Assembly (NCBI GenBank): GCA_023091735.1
Contig: JALKBU010000087.1
Location: 1 to 64,000, forward strand
DNA: 64,000 nucleotides
Direction of reading: 5' to 3'
Source of the DNA: Trichomonas tenax
Lineage: Eukaryota; Parabasalia; Trichomonadida; Trichomonadidae
A program made the translations under genes and the position numbers. Below are positions 39,899-50,569 of this stretch, one piece after another. Positions within the stretch are counted from its first letter, which is position 1, and each line of letters starts with the position of its first letter. The notes under the pieces were generated by a model. It was not told the DNA's origin, searched no databases, and was given only the letters and a program-made list of their open reading frames with translations.

Positions 39899-42800
39899 TC
39901 AATTTGTGGAATTGATTAAGACGTACTTAACTTCGTCACTGGATTTAACGTAGACTCGAGCAACGAGACGACCGTCTTTGAGGATTGGAATCTGGACAAA
40001 GTTAGATACCATTGGAACGAAATCGATTCCAACACGTGTGATGTCTGATGAGAATGATCCAACGAGATCAACGCCACTGAGTGGAAGAGATTTAGAGTTG
40101 TGGCAGTTGATATCGAGGAATGGGATAATGTTAATGTTATGGGACTTGATGACATGCTTCACCTTCTCTTCATTGATGAATGTCTGGCACTTGGTGACAG
40201 CGAAATCAACGGAGTTCTCTTGCCTGACACTGATGCTCAAACGTTTCATCTTTTCTTCGATCATTCCGCCGTTCTCGTACATGTATGTAGAGATGAACTC
40301 CATGATCTTGTCTTTCTCGCGTGCCATGAGTGGGAACAGCTGGCAAGAAAGTGCACAGTTCTCGAAAACGTGTGCACGAGCGTTGAACAAATGAGTGTTG
40401 CGTGCAGAAATTTCTGAATCGAGCTTTGGAATGCCGCTCAATATCTGATCCTTCTTCATCTTTCTTGTTGTATTTTTGTGGATCTGCGCTGCAGATGATG
40501 GATGCTTGAAGAATAATTGATCGGCCTTTGTGAACAAACGAGATGTGAGTTCGAGATTACGGCCAATAACAAAGATGAAGAGTCTGAACTCGTTCGAAAC
40601 GAAGTTCGCTCCGAGGTTCTTCGAAATTGGGCCAAGGATGTCCTCTAAGCTCTCCATTGATGTGCAGACTGTCATACACAGTGTGCCTGTCTGCATAGCT
40701 CCAGTAACAGACTTCAAAGTCTTCGATGGAGCTGTAACAGACATCTTTCTGCCCTTGAGATATGAAATGAGTGATGAAATGGCGAAGATTGTGTCTGTGG
40801 ACCTGATGATGATTGGACGTGTATTGCCACTCATCTTGAAGATAGCGTCGACCTGCTGAAGTTGATTATTATCGATATGCAGCGGTCCTTCTGGTGAAAG
40901 ACAAGCAGCGAGAACTGGTGTAACGACTTCACTGACAGTGCGAACGAAGTCATCCTTGCGAATGCCGTTGAGTGAGTAGAAAGCGCCTTCGATCATCTTC
41001 CATAATGATGATGGAACTGTATATTTGTCGAACTTAGCGATAACTTCGCGAGACATCTCCAAGATCATTGGGAATTCAACCCAAAGAGATTTGAACTTCT
41101 CCTTATGCATTGCAAGCGTTGATTCGAGTTCTGAGATTTCTCTCAAGAACGCTTTCATGTCTGTTTGTACAGCTCTGTTGTTGAAGATTGCGCTGCCTGT
41201 GTTAATGAGAAGCTCACGAAGTGCTGCACGCTTCTCTTGGATTTGCTCTGTTGTGTGAACGATGTTGTTATCTGTCTTAACGGATTCGTTGTAGTTGTTT
41301 GTGTGAGTGAGCTCGAAAGCACGAAGAGCGATTTGTTCAGCATTAGTGTTGCTGTCGATGACGAAGCGAATGAGCTCGACATCCATACCGAGGCTTTCGA
41401 TATGTGGAAGCTCATCAACTGCGAAGACAACGAAGAAGTCCTTCGGAACTTTGAGTGCTTCATTGTTGTAAACAAATGTGCTTCCTGTCTGAAGAGCGCG
41501 GCAAATAACTGGAACGACGAGGTTTGGATTGTTGAAATCGAAGTCATAGATAACAATACCGACTTGCGATGAAATGGAATTAACGAATTCATCATTGAAA
41601 GTCTTAGAACGAGCGGAAATGAACTGAACGCTCTGCCTGCAGATGACCTTCTTGAGATATGATGTAGAAAGCTGATAAGCGTTCTCAGCAACGACCCAAC
41701 GGCCGTTCTCTGGAGAAAGCATTGAAGTATTCTCTCTCCAATGTCTAGAAACAGGCATATCAGTGCGATTCCACTTCATAACGAGTGGCTCATCATCGGT
41801 CAAGAGATCCTTGCGAGTGTAGCCTTCAAGTTTGATGGCGTTGAATATCTCATCACGTTCTTCATCGTTGTATGGACCAGCAACATTCAAGAAGACCATT
41901 TGGAGGAATGAAAGCTTCTCTGAACGCATTGCTTCTTGCAAAACTTCTTTATATTCAGCATTGGTTGTTTCGACGTATTGAGTAACAACTTGTTCGATTG
42001 CCTTGTAATCTTCGATGCTGTTTCTCTGCTTCTTAAGCTTGGCTTCGATATTTTCACGTTGTTTGATGAGCTTCTCTCTGTTTTCTGTGAGTTCCAATGT
42101 CTTGCGCTTGCAGGCGTTTAATTTCTCTGCAGCTTCATCGGATCTCTTGCGGAGTCCTTCAAGATTCTCTTCGACAACGGACATCTCTTTAACACGCTCC
42201 TTGTGGTTCCAGATTGCTTCAGCGTATGGGATGATGGCTCTGATGAAGACAGCGATGGCCTTAGCAGCTGAAGAAGCACGTTCGATGACAGAAAGTTGGA
42301 ATTTCGGATCATTGACGATTGAGCGGAGTTTGTTGACTGTATGTGGAGAAATGCTTTCGTTGACGGAAGCTGTGAGTTTGGCCTTGAATGATGCTTCACC
42401 CATAATCTTTCTGCCGAGAGCCCAAATCTTGTTCTTGCCATCTTCCGTGTTCATGTTCATGCCTTGCGTATCGATGCTGAGGAGTGATGTAACAGCTGGA
42501 ACGATGATAATGACACCCTGTGGTGGATTTGGCATATTCTTGATGACAGCGATATCTGTTGCTTTGATATTCTTGATTTCTGTTGTAGCTGCTTCTAGAA
42601 TTGCGTTCGTCTTCGAAAGTTCTTGAGCGAGTTCTCTACGCATCTTATCGGCTTTGGCTTCTTCCTGACGCAAAATTGATGTCTCACGATCTGTGTTCGC
42701 GATTTCTTCTTCTGTAACTTTCTGCATCTCTTCGAGTTCCTTCGCGGACTTCTCGAATTCGACTGTCAAGTTTACGAGCTGCTGTTCCATTTCCTCACTC

Positions 42801-45800
42801 TTGCGAATTTCTTCTGTGATGTATTCAGCAAGGCTGTGGGACAGTGTTCTCAACTTCTCGTAGTTCTCAAGACGTGTCTTGATCTTTGGGAATCTCTTGT
42901 TCTGGTAGTCAACGAATGCAGAAACAATGTGTGAAAGATTCTGGACTGATAAGAGATATGGATATCTCTGCATCAATGGAAGGTTCTTGAGTGCCTTGAA
43001 TGTGTCGCCAATCATGTACTGCTTGACGCCAGTATCGTACGGGAATGCAATCAAATTGTTCATGACGGACTCTGTATGGCCATCAATGAAGTCATCGTGC
43101 GAGTAGAACGGTGTGTAGATTGATGCGTTGGAGACAATCTCTGCATCAGCTTCGATGCTTCCAAGAGGTCTAAGATGGACAATAGCGAAGTGGAAGTTCA
43201 TTTCGCAATCGATCAAGAAATCAGCAATGATTTCGTTGTAGTTCTTCAATGTTTCCAGTGAGTTATCATTGAATGGATCAACGTATTGACCTGTCTTTGA
43301 GTAAAAGTCTGTCATAATTTGTAACAATTCACCGCGTGAGAATAAACCGAAGACATTGAATGTCTTCATCAATGTGTTCAACAAAACTTGATCCTTATCT
43401 GAAAGCGTGTTAGCATCGATGAACAAAACATGATGGTGCTTCTGCTTACCGGCTTCGAGTAATGTGTCATGGAATATCTGCATTAATGGAACGAAAAGCT
43501 GCTTTTCAACCAAAACAATGTTTCCAATTGCGCAGGCTTCTTTAACGAGATCTTTTCCTAATCTCATCTGCGATGTGAAGATTTCCAAGTGATTCTTTGG
43601 CATAGAAAGAGACTGCGAGATTGTGATGATATCCAATCTCAAGAAAGAGTTGATACCTCTCAAGTTAGAAAGATCGGATACTGCATCATCATCGTTAGCG
43701 GTGAATCTAAGAATAGAGATTCTTTTTGATGTTCTTCTCATGCCTTTACCTTGTTCCTCCTTCTTTCTCATTAAGTCAGCGAAGCAAGTAACTTCTCTGT
43801 AGTTCTCGGAGTTGAGATTTGTTAAGATGGAATTACCAGCAATATCGAAGACATTTGTTGTCAACTCCATTCCTAAAGCCTTTGATATGTTTCTCATCGA
43901 CATAGAAATTGCTGCGAGAATCTTCTCATCGTGCATAGCATCATAGAAGACTCTGACAGCTTGGTGAGCGAGAACGTCGCAAAGCTTCGCAGGTTCGTGA
44001 TTGACCATGATCTTGCCGACTCTCTGGAGAACAGCGAACAAGTGTGCCATAGAAAACTTGAATGATCCCTTGACAGCATCGAGCATATCGAGCAATAAGC
44101 CACTGATTTCTGGTCTATCGATTTCCCAAAGGACTTTGACTGCCTGATAAACAGCGTGAATCTCAGCAATCTTTGACATCTCAGGAACAGCGATAGCGAA
44201 TGTGTGCGAAGCCAATGGCATGTTGAGAGCGTCTGGATTGGAGAACAAGCAGAATGTGAGTCCGCATGTTGGCTCATTGTGGGCACCAATCTCTGATGGA
44301 ATACCTCTGTGCATGAAGATGTATCTGACAATTTCAGCCGCCGTGTTTCTTGTTGAGCAATTGAATCCTAAGATTGACAACAAAGGAATTCTCAAAGCGA
44401 GAGACTTAACCGCGGATTGTGATGATTTAGAATCTGGTAAAATTGATGCCATCATTCTCCTCAATGTCTTGTGGTTATCTGTTGCTGTAAATGCGTACGC
44501 TTGTGGTGAGAATCTGTCCATGATGACTGGCATGTGCTGGATGATGTTGACAATGACAGACTGGTCGATTCCTGGTGGCGTAGCAATGATGACGTGTTGA
44601 TTCCTCGAAAGAAGCTGCTGCGACAAGAAAGCGAGTGGTAATATAACAGCTGGATCGAAAAGAAGGTGCTTTGGTTCTCTATCAACGAGCTTGAGTGGAT
44701 CACCGATGATGTTGGACTCATTGAGTGATGCCCATGGCTCCCACTGATCCTTGTCTAAGTGGAAATAGACTTGGCTGATGTTCAAACCATTGAGGTTGAT
44801 ATCCTTCTTGATGGCGGCGTTTGTGAGCTTCTGATCGATCTTCTGTCTTGCTTCTCCAACAAGTCTACCAGCGAAGCTCCAGAACATTGAGAATACAACA
44901 AACTTTGGAACATTTTGGATGAGTTTTTCAGCTGTGCGCTTTACCTTTGATCCCATTGGGACCAAATAGAAGTTGTAAATGATTGCTCTCAATGTCTTGA
45001 AGAAAGCTGCAAGGCTCGAAAGATGCATCTCAACAGCGCCAAGGAAGTGATTGATGCTGTCTTCAGTAGCTTTGATTAACTCGGAAATATTGATGTGAGA
45101 AGAAAGAATTGTGTGAGAAAGAGGTTCAACGATGTTCTTATCGTTCTCAAGTTTCCTCAAGAACCCATCAATTCTCTGCTTAACTGTAAGGAAGTCATCG
45201 CCAAGATAGATCGTTGCGCACTGTGCAAGTGTTGCTGGCGATGCTCTTGAGATATCAGAAGTCTCGAAAATGAAGCGAGTTTCTGGTCTGAGGTTTGTGA
45301 TAGAACCGTCACCGAAATACAAACGTCTTGATGATGTTAACCCAACAGAAAGTGTTTCCATCCAAACAGCATCTGCTGGACCATCGAAAATGATTGTATC
45401 CTTGTTCTGAAGCATCATAGAGAGTGCACCACTTGTTGCATCACCATATAAGTCATGTAAATCGTAAGCATAGGGGAATACATGGATTGGCGTAATTGTC
45501 TTGTAATTGCAGTACTCCTTGATAAGAGCTGTCTTACCTGACAATGGTGGACCGTGTATGATAATTCCAAGATGCTTGTTGAGTGCTTCGTTGAGAGCGT
45601 TGAGTTTCTCGTTGAACTTTGGATCCTTGTGCATGTTGATCTTGTCGACCTTGATTGAGATGTTTGCATGTTTTCCAAATACTGAGTTGACGTATTCTAT
45701 TACATCCTTTGCATCTTTTTCGCCGAACTTGTCAATGAGATTTCTAACAATTCTCTCATGAACTTCGCTTATTGGATCGTTTGTTGTGATTGGTGCCTTC

Positions 45801-48800
45801 TGGACGTGATACAAAAGGTTTACATATGACAAAGCAGAGCTGAGAGGCTCGTGGAATGCCATAGAACCTGTTGTAGCGATTTCGGCCAAAATCTCCGCCA
45901 ATCCATTTGCTTCGATGGACATAGCAGCGAGAAGAACGAGGAATCTCTCCTTGATTTCAGATGATGGGACATCAACTGGTCTGAATGTGAGCTTGAGTAT
46001 TTCTGGGATGTGGCATGTTGAGTCTGACTCTAATGTGTATGTTGCGAAGATATGTGTTGGAGCTTTCTCCTTCATGTTGAGAAGTTCAATGCAGCAGTCA
46101 CTCAAAACATCCGCTTGCAATGAGTAAATATCCTTGAAAGCAACGAAAGCGTTACACTCAGCAGCCTTGCTAACGAATTCGAGCATTCTCTCGATTGTTG
46201 TGTGATAGTGGCATGGATAGATGAATGGCTGCCTGCCGATAGCATTCAAGAAGTTGTTCAAGAATTCGAGCTTCTTGTCTGCAGCCCAACCAGACACTAA
46301 TGGGAAAGATCCATTTGTCAAACATGCCATCATCTGGACAAAGAACTTGCGCATTCCGTGAGTCATGATAACCGGTAAATTAGAGCCAGCATACTCGAAA
46401 CCGTATGGAACAGTCGAATTGCCAACAGTGACATTAACGCTGAAATCGGTCATATCAGCAATTGTGTATTTCGGTGTTGCAAGCCACAATGGATCCAAAG
46501 GAGTGATTGTATCCTTCTTCAAGAGCTCGGCGAGAACATCTCTATGGTTGATGCACACGATGATCATGTTTGAAATCTGAACCTGATTTGTCTTCTTGTA
46601 AGCAGCCTTGAGAACGTTCAAGTCGTTGCAGATTGAATCGTAGACGACTCTCAAGTTGTTCTTAAGCTTTGAACTTGCGTTCTCAGTGAACTTTCCTTCG
46701 AATTCCATGATGCACTTGTTGACGTTTGTTGTAAAGTTGAGGTTGAAGACCAATGTCAACAACTGTGATGGATATGTAACAGCCATCTTCTCGATGTTGG
46801 AGATTGGTGACTGGACGAGCTTTCTGCCGAGTGTCTTGAGTGTGTATGTGATCTGCTGATCGAAAGCGATGAACCATCCTTCGATGCATTCAGGAGTGAT
46901 GCGGACTTTCTGGCAGAACTCGAAGTACTCACCACCCTGCGACATGAAGCCCAAGCAATAAGTGTTGCTCTCGAAAACAGCATTTTTGATTGATGGGTAC
47001 ATAAGAGAGAAGATTCCTGGTATCTTTGATGGATGCTCGCCATTGGAAATGACTGTGATGAGCTGAGAATCACTGAGCAACCTGAATCTTGGGAATGCCT
47101 TTCTCTTTAACTCCAAAACTTCCTGGAGTTGTTCCTTGACTTGGATGAGATCTGTTGTGATGGCGTTGCACTCATCTGCTGTAGACTGATTGGACAAAAT
47201 CATGTGGAATGTCGCAGAAAGTTTGAAGTTTGTAGCGAAATTCTTGAATGCATCGACTTTGTTTTCGAATGTTGTTGTCATCTTGTTGTACTGTGTCTTG
47301 AGATCTGTTGATTCCATGGCTGGCTTCAGCTCGTTGATTCTCTCCTCTGTTTCAAGGCTCTGCTTAAGAATCTGGCGAATGTTTGCAGCCAATAATTCAT
47401 AATCTCTAACTTTGGAAATGAATGGCTGAATGTATGGTGGAACGAAGATCTCCTGCATGATCTGCTGATGCTTTGCAAGCAGAATAAGAGCAGTTGAAGG
47501 ATCATCAAGATGGATTCCTTGCTCTGTCTGTGTAACTTTAAATCTTAACTTTGACAAATCTTCGCACATTTGTGTGATTGCCATTTCGATCTTAGCTTCG
47601 TTAGTAGCTGCCTTGGAGATCGAAGCGATAGCGATAATGTGTGCTTCAACGCCATACTCGATGAGCCAGTTCCATGTGTAGTCGTCGTTTGGACCAACCT
47701 GGAATCCAGCAGTTTCTGAGATTTGCTTCCAGTGTCTCTGTCTGTAGTTTGGATTGCAAATATATTTGATAATAGGAAGATGCATCAACATGTACTGAAC
47801 ACGTGACTGCAACTCCTTGTATGGGTCTTCAAGAGGATGCTTTCCTTCAACAAGATATTTCTTATGTCTCTCTGTCTTGGAGACATCAATGATATCTTGC
47901 TGCAATTTCTTGACTGTGTTATCCCATTCGACAACTGTGTTTGTGATTATATCGACATCAAGTTGTTTGAAGATTGTGCCGAGCCAATCCTGAGCAGTTG
48001 TATCGAGTTCAACACTGATTGTCCAAGCTGGCAACAACATATCGAAGTCTGTTTTGATGTTTGTAAGCATTGGATAATCTGTTTGCTCAAGATCAAGCTT
48101 GTGATCTCTGCTTTGATACAATGAGCATGTAGAAATGATCCTGTTGAGACGCTCCTTGTCTTCGAGCAGCTGAGAATGTGTTTTATCAGCTTCTTTGTTG
48201 ACATCCTTTGTAACATAAAGCAACAAATCTTCCTGGAAGTCGCTGATATCAACTTTAAGCTTCTCGATGTCTTTCTTATGTTGCTCGATGAATTTCTTCT
48301 TTTCTTCGATATCTTTCTTGTTGAGATCTTCAATCATCAAAATAATCTTGTGAAGATCGCTCTTGATCTTGTATGTGGCACCAAAGCTTTGTTCTGGCTC
48401 GAACAAGAAGTCGCCCATGAAGTCCATCATGACAAGAAGATAATCGAGTGTTGCTTGAATATCCTTGACGTGATTCATGATGTGAGATAAAATAATATGT
48501 TTATCATACCATTCTTCGACTGTCTTCGGAGCGGCTGTTGTCTTGAAAATCAAAGACGAAATCATTCCACCGATTGTATCAACTTGTTTATCTGTTTGAG
48601 CATTCATGTATTTGAAGATGCAGTCGTAAAATTCTTTGGATTTGCCTTTGATCATTTCGAAGAATTTTGTGAAATCAACATAAAGAGCGCCAAATGATTT
48701 GATTGGCTTGAATGCGAGTGTGAATTGTTTGTAAGCATTCAAAGAAGCGGATAAGTTCTCACGAATGAGATTAAGATTAATTTCGCGAGAATCAACTGTT

Positions 48801-50569
48801 GGAATTGCACCATTAAGATGTGCTTCGAAATCATTTGGAAGAATCTTCTTGCATTCTTCAATTGGATCTGCTGGAATTGGTGCTGTGATGTTCTTCATTT
48901 CTTCGATGTATTGATAGACTTCATCGAAAGATACTTTGATGAGTTTCATCCAGTCCCAACGAGCAAGTCTGTGAGCTTCCTTCATTTCTGGAAGATCAAC
49001 TTCGATTTTCTTTTCTGTGAATAATTCTGATGTTAATTCTTTGATTTTGTGTGTTTTGAACATGTTGAAGAATTGATCGATATATGATAAACCTGTGCTT
49101 TCGATTGTTTCTCTCACTGGAACAAAAGACTTGAGATCTTCGTGACAATGAAGTTTGAAGTAGATTTTTTCGTTAGTAATTGCGGGAATGAATCCTTTGA
49201 GTGTTTTAATGACTAAGTTTGCGAGAGCTTCATTTAATCTCATGTTCATCATCTTCTCCCATGGCTTCTTGAATTTCTCGTTATCCATAACGATCTTTGT
49301 AAGGAATTGATCAATATTTGGAATAAGAGTTTCAGAAGCATTTCTGCGCTTTGCGATTAAAGCATCTTTCACTGATTCGAAGAAATAACCAAACATAATC
49401 GGACTGTTTGAATTCTTTGCGACTGTTTCGATGACATTATCTGCTGAATAATACATTAATTCGCCATTAGCAGCGACAAGCATTGGATGATTAACGACAT
49501 TCAAAACTGAAATTCTCGATGGTTCTAATCTTCCCATACCACCAAGCTCGATGAGAGTTGATTCGATTGGTATTAAACCTTCTTTCTTGAATTCTTCAGC
49601 CTTTTCTGGATCATTCCATTCATTGCGATAATCGATAATTGTGTGTGAATACAAATATAAATGATTGATTTCTTGTACAAGTGCTGTGAGATGACGAGAG
49701 CCACGCATCCTTCGCGGCAATCTACGAATGATATCCTCCAACATCTTAGGATCTTGTTGAACAGATTCGTCTTCTGTTTTCATCTGCAAATAAGTTTGTT
49801 GCTTAATATTTGAAACTGTTTCTTCGCGATGCTCAACTGCTTTTTCTCTTCTGAGTTCGAATCTTTCAGAGTCTTCACTGTCGAATCTGACTGAAAGGCG
49901 ATGAACAACTTTAGTTTTTCCTGTGTTATTCCAACGAATGGTGTAATTATTTCCATTTACCGCAATAACTGTGCATGGAACCCAACTGCAGACTCCATCG
50001 TTTGTCATATACATACTGTGGGCAGTAATTGGTCCTTCCTTGAGTTTTTGCTGTATGTTGTCGGCAAAATCAGGCGCATCAAAATCACCTTCATCGAAAA
50101 GCGCTAAATTATCATTAGCTGCTCTTGGTGTCGATATATGACCCTGTTGCTGAGGAACTAATGGCTCTAAAACGTGTGGTCGCGCTGAAATTGCGCCTTT
50201 TCCCGAATTGCGTTTCGGAATTGTGATTTGTGGTAAATTTTGCTGTGTTTTCTTGATGTAATTCGCGAATTTCGTTGTGGGGAGGTTCACTGTCGATCGT
50301 GCGGATTTAATTGTCGTTTGTATATCAACAAATTGCGAAGTAGCCTTCAAATCAATTGGTGAAGGTGCCATAGGAAGATTCGTGCTCGATTTCAGTGCCT
50401 GGTTCATGTAACCAGAATAACGTGGTGAAAATTTTGCAATTTGATCTTCTCGAAAATCTTCTTCTTTGCCGTATAATGCTGTAAACACTTTCTCGTTGTC
50501 ACTCAGATCCTTGTTCCTCGGGTTTCTGTCCTTTGGATTCTCGGGAGGCTGAGGTTTCGTGTGTTTCAT
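39899..50569 (-). CDS. divergent axonemal-type dynein heavy chain with degenerate AAA1
   Basis: A 3556-residue protein, shorter than the usual 4,000-4,600. The ORF continues 15 codons upstream only to a TTG; the first ATG is at 50569. The N-terminus is disordered, with a Tudor/SH3-like stretch (WVPCTVIAVNGNNYTIRW, about 183-230) as in some inner-arm chains. Then come tail and linker. At AAA1 the sequence has the correct frame (FEYAGSNLPVIMTHGMRKFF...LKLTFRPV), but the Walker A region reads SGWAADKKLE (about 1426) and Walker B reads AFVAFKDIYSLQADVLS, so the hydrolysing site is lost. AAA2 keeps a P-loop, GPPLSGKT (about 1673). AAA3 (TPPGIDQS, about 1997) and the AAA4 region (about 2350) lack one. 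The stalk coiled coil and microtubule-binding domain are present (about 2566-2858, with DIAVIKNMPNPPQGV and GRKIMG). The C-terminal part after AAA5 is shortened. It is likely a non-motor flagellar dynein, comparable in principle to DNHD1. Confidence 0.9.
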   Translation of the reverse strand: MKHTKPQPPENPKDRNPRNKDLSDNEKVFTALYGKEEDFREDQIAKFSPRYSGYMNQALKSSTNLPMAPSPIDLKATSQFVDIQTTIKSARSTVNLPTTKFANYIKKTQQNLPQITIPKRNSGKGAISARPHVLEPLVPQQQGHISTPRAANDNLALFDEGDFDAPDFADNIQQKLKEGPITAHSMYMTNDGVCSWVPCTVIAVNGNNYTIRWNNTGKTKVVHRLSVRFDSEDSERFELRREKAVEHREETVSNIKQQTYLQMKTEDESVQQDPKMLEDIIRRLPRRMRGSRHLTALVQEINHLYLYSHTIIDYRNEWNDPEKAEEFKKEGLIPIESTLIELGGMGRLEPSRISVLNVVNHPMLVAANGELMYYSADNVIETVAKNSNSPIMFGYFFESVKDALIAKRRNASETLIPNIDQFLTKIVMDNEKFKKPWEKMMNMRLNEALANLVIKTLKGFIPAITNEKIYFKLHCHEDLKSFVPVRETIESTGLSYIDQFFNMFKTHKIKELTSELFTEKKIEVDLPEMKEAHRLARWDWMKLIKVSFDEVYQYIEEMKNITAPIPADPIEECKKILPNDFEAHLNGAIPTVDSREINLNLIRENLSASLNAYKQFTLAFKPIKSFGALYVDFTKFFEMIKGKSKEFYDCIFKYMNAQTDKQVDTIGGMISSLIFKTTAAPKTVEEWYDKHIILSHIMNHVKDIQATLDYLLVMMDFMGDFLFEPEQSFGATYKIKSDLHKIILMIEDLNKKDIEEKKKFIEQHKKDIEKLKVDISDFQEDLLLYVTKDVNKEADKTHSQLLEDKERLNRIISTCSLYQSRDHKLDLEQTDYPMLTNIKTDFDMLLPAWTISVELDTTAQDWLGTIFKQLDVDIITNTVVEWDNTVKKLQQDIIDVSKTERHKKYLVEGKHPLEDPYKELQSRVQYMLMHLPIIKYICNPNYRQRHWKQISETAGFQVGPNDDYTWNWLIEYGVEAHIIAIASISKAATNEAKIEMAITQMCEDLSKLRFKVTQTEQGIHLDDPSTALILLAKHQQIMQEIFVPPYIQPFISKVRDYELLAANIRQILKQSLETEERINELKPAMESTDLKTQYNKMTTTFENKVDAFKNFATNFKLSATFHMILSNQSTADECNAITTDLIQVKEQLQEVLELKRKAFPRFRLLSDSQLITVISNGEHPSKIPGIFSLMYPSIKNAVFESNTYCLGFMSQGGEYFEFCQKVRITPECIEGWFIAFDQQITYTLKTLGRKLVQSPISNIEKMAVTYPSQLLTLVFNLNFTTNVNKCIMEFEGKFTENASSKLKNNLRVVYDSICNDLNVLKAAYKKTNQVQISNMIIVCINHRDVLAELLKKDTITPLDPLWLATPKYTIADMTDFSVNVTVGNSTVPYGFEYAGSNLPVIMTHGMRKFFVQMMACLTNGSFPLVSGWAADKKLEFLNNFLNAIGRQPFIYPCHYHTTIERMLEFVSKAAECNAFVAFKDIYSLQADVLSDCCIELLNMKEKAPTHIFATYTLESDSTCHIPEILKLTFRPVDVPSSEIKERFLVLLAAMSIEANGLAEILAEIATTGSMAFHEPLSSALSYVNLLYHVQKAPITTNDPISEVHERIVRNLIDKFGEKDAKDVIEYVNSVFGKHANISIKVDKINMHKDPKFNEKLNALNEALNKHLGIIIHGPPLSGKTALIKEYCNYKTITPIHVFPYAYDLHDLYGDATSGALSMMLQNKDTIIFDGPADAVWMETLSVGLTSSRRLYFGDGSITNLRPETRFIFETSDISRASPATLAQCATIYLGDDFLTVKQRIDGFLRKLENDKNIVEPLSHTILSSHINISELIKATEDSINHFLGAVEMHLSSLAAFFKTLRAIIYNFYLVPMGSKVKRTAEKLIQNVPKFVVFSMFWSFAGRLVGEARQKIDQKLTNAAIKKDINLNGLNISQVYFHLDKDQWEPWASLNESNIIGDPLKLVDREPKHLLFDPAVILPLAFLSQQLLSRNQHVIIATPPGIDQSVIVNIIQHMPVIMDRFSPQAYAFTATDNHKTLRRMMASILPDSKSSQSAVKSLALRIPLLSILGFNCSTRNTAAEIVRYIFMHRGIPSEIGAHNEPTCGLTFCLFSNPDALNMPLASHTFAIAVPEMSKIAEIHAVYQAVKVLWEIDRPEISGLLLDMLDAVKGSFKFSMAHLFAVLQRVGKIMVNHEPAKLCDVLAHQAVRVFYDAMHDEKILAAISMSMRNISKALGMELTTNVFDIAGNSILTNLNSENYREVTCFADLMRKKEEQGKGMRRTSKRISILRFTANDDDAVSDLSNLRGINSFLRLDIITISQSLSMPKNHLEIFTSQMRLGKDLVKEACAIGNIVLVEKQLFVPLMQIFHDTLLEAGKQKHHHVLFIDANTLSDKDQVLLNTLMKTFNVFGLFSRGELLQIMTDFYSKTGQYVDPFNDNSLETLKNYNEIIADFLIDCEMNFHFAIVHLRPLGSIEADAEIVSNASIYTPFYSHDDFIDGHTESVMNNLIAFPYDTGVKQYMIGDTFKALKNLPLMQRYPYLLSVQNLSHIVSAFVDYQNKRFPKIKTRLENYEKLRTLSHSLAEYITEEIRKSEEMEQQLVNLTVEFEKSAKELEEMQKVTEEEIANTDRETSILRQEEAKADKMRRELAQELSKTNAILEAATTEIKNIKATDIAVIKNMPNPPQGVIIIVPAVTSLLSIDTQGMNMNTEDGKNKIWALGRKIMGEASFKAKLTASVNESISPHTVNKLRSIVNDPKFQLSVIERASSAAKAIAVFIRAIIPYAEAIWNHKERVKEMSVVEENLEGLRKRSDEAAEKLNACKRKTLELTENREKLIKQRENIEAKLKKQRNSIEDYKAIEQVVTQYVETTNAEYKEVLQEAMRSEKLSFLQMVFLNVAGPYNDEERDEIFNAIKLEGYTRKDLLTDDEPLVMKWNRTDMPVSRHWRENTSMLSPENGRWVVAENAYQLSTSYLKKVICRQSVQFISARSKTFNDEFVNSISSQVGIVIYDFDFNNPNLVVPVICRALQTGSTFVYNNEALKVPKDFFVVFAVDELPHIESLGMDVELIRFVIDSNTNAEQIALRAFELTHTNNYNESVKTDNNIVHTTEQIQEKRAALRELLINTGSAIFNNRAVQTDMKAFLREISELESTLAMHKEKFKSLWVEFPMILEMSREVIAKFDKYTVPSSLWKMIEGAFYSLNGIRKDDFVRTVSEVVTPVLAACLSPEGPLHIDNNQLQQVDAIFKMSGNTRPIIIRSTDTIFAISSLISYLKGRKMSVTAPSKTLKSVTGAMQTGTLCMTVCTSMESLEDILGPISKNLGANFVSNEFRLFIFVIGRNLELTSRLFTKADQLFFKHPSSAAQIHKNTTRKMKKDQILSGIPKLDSEISARNTHLFNARAHVFENCALSCQLFPLMAREKDKIMEFISTYMYENGGMIEEKMKRLSISVRQENSVDFAVTKCQTFINEEKVKHVIKSHNINIIPFLDINCHNSKSLPLSGVDLVGSFSSDITRVGIDFVPMVSNFVQIPILKDGRLVARVYVKSSDEVKYVLINSTN

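Noticed and set aside
40100..48700. Many antisense and shifted frames inside the dynein gene
   Set aside because: Expected shadows of a 10.7-kb gene; none has recognisable domains.
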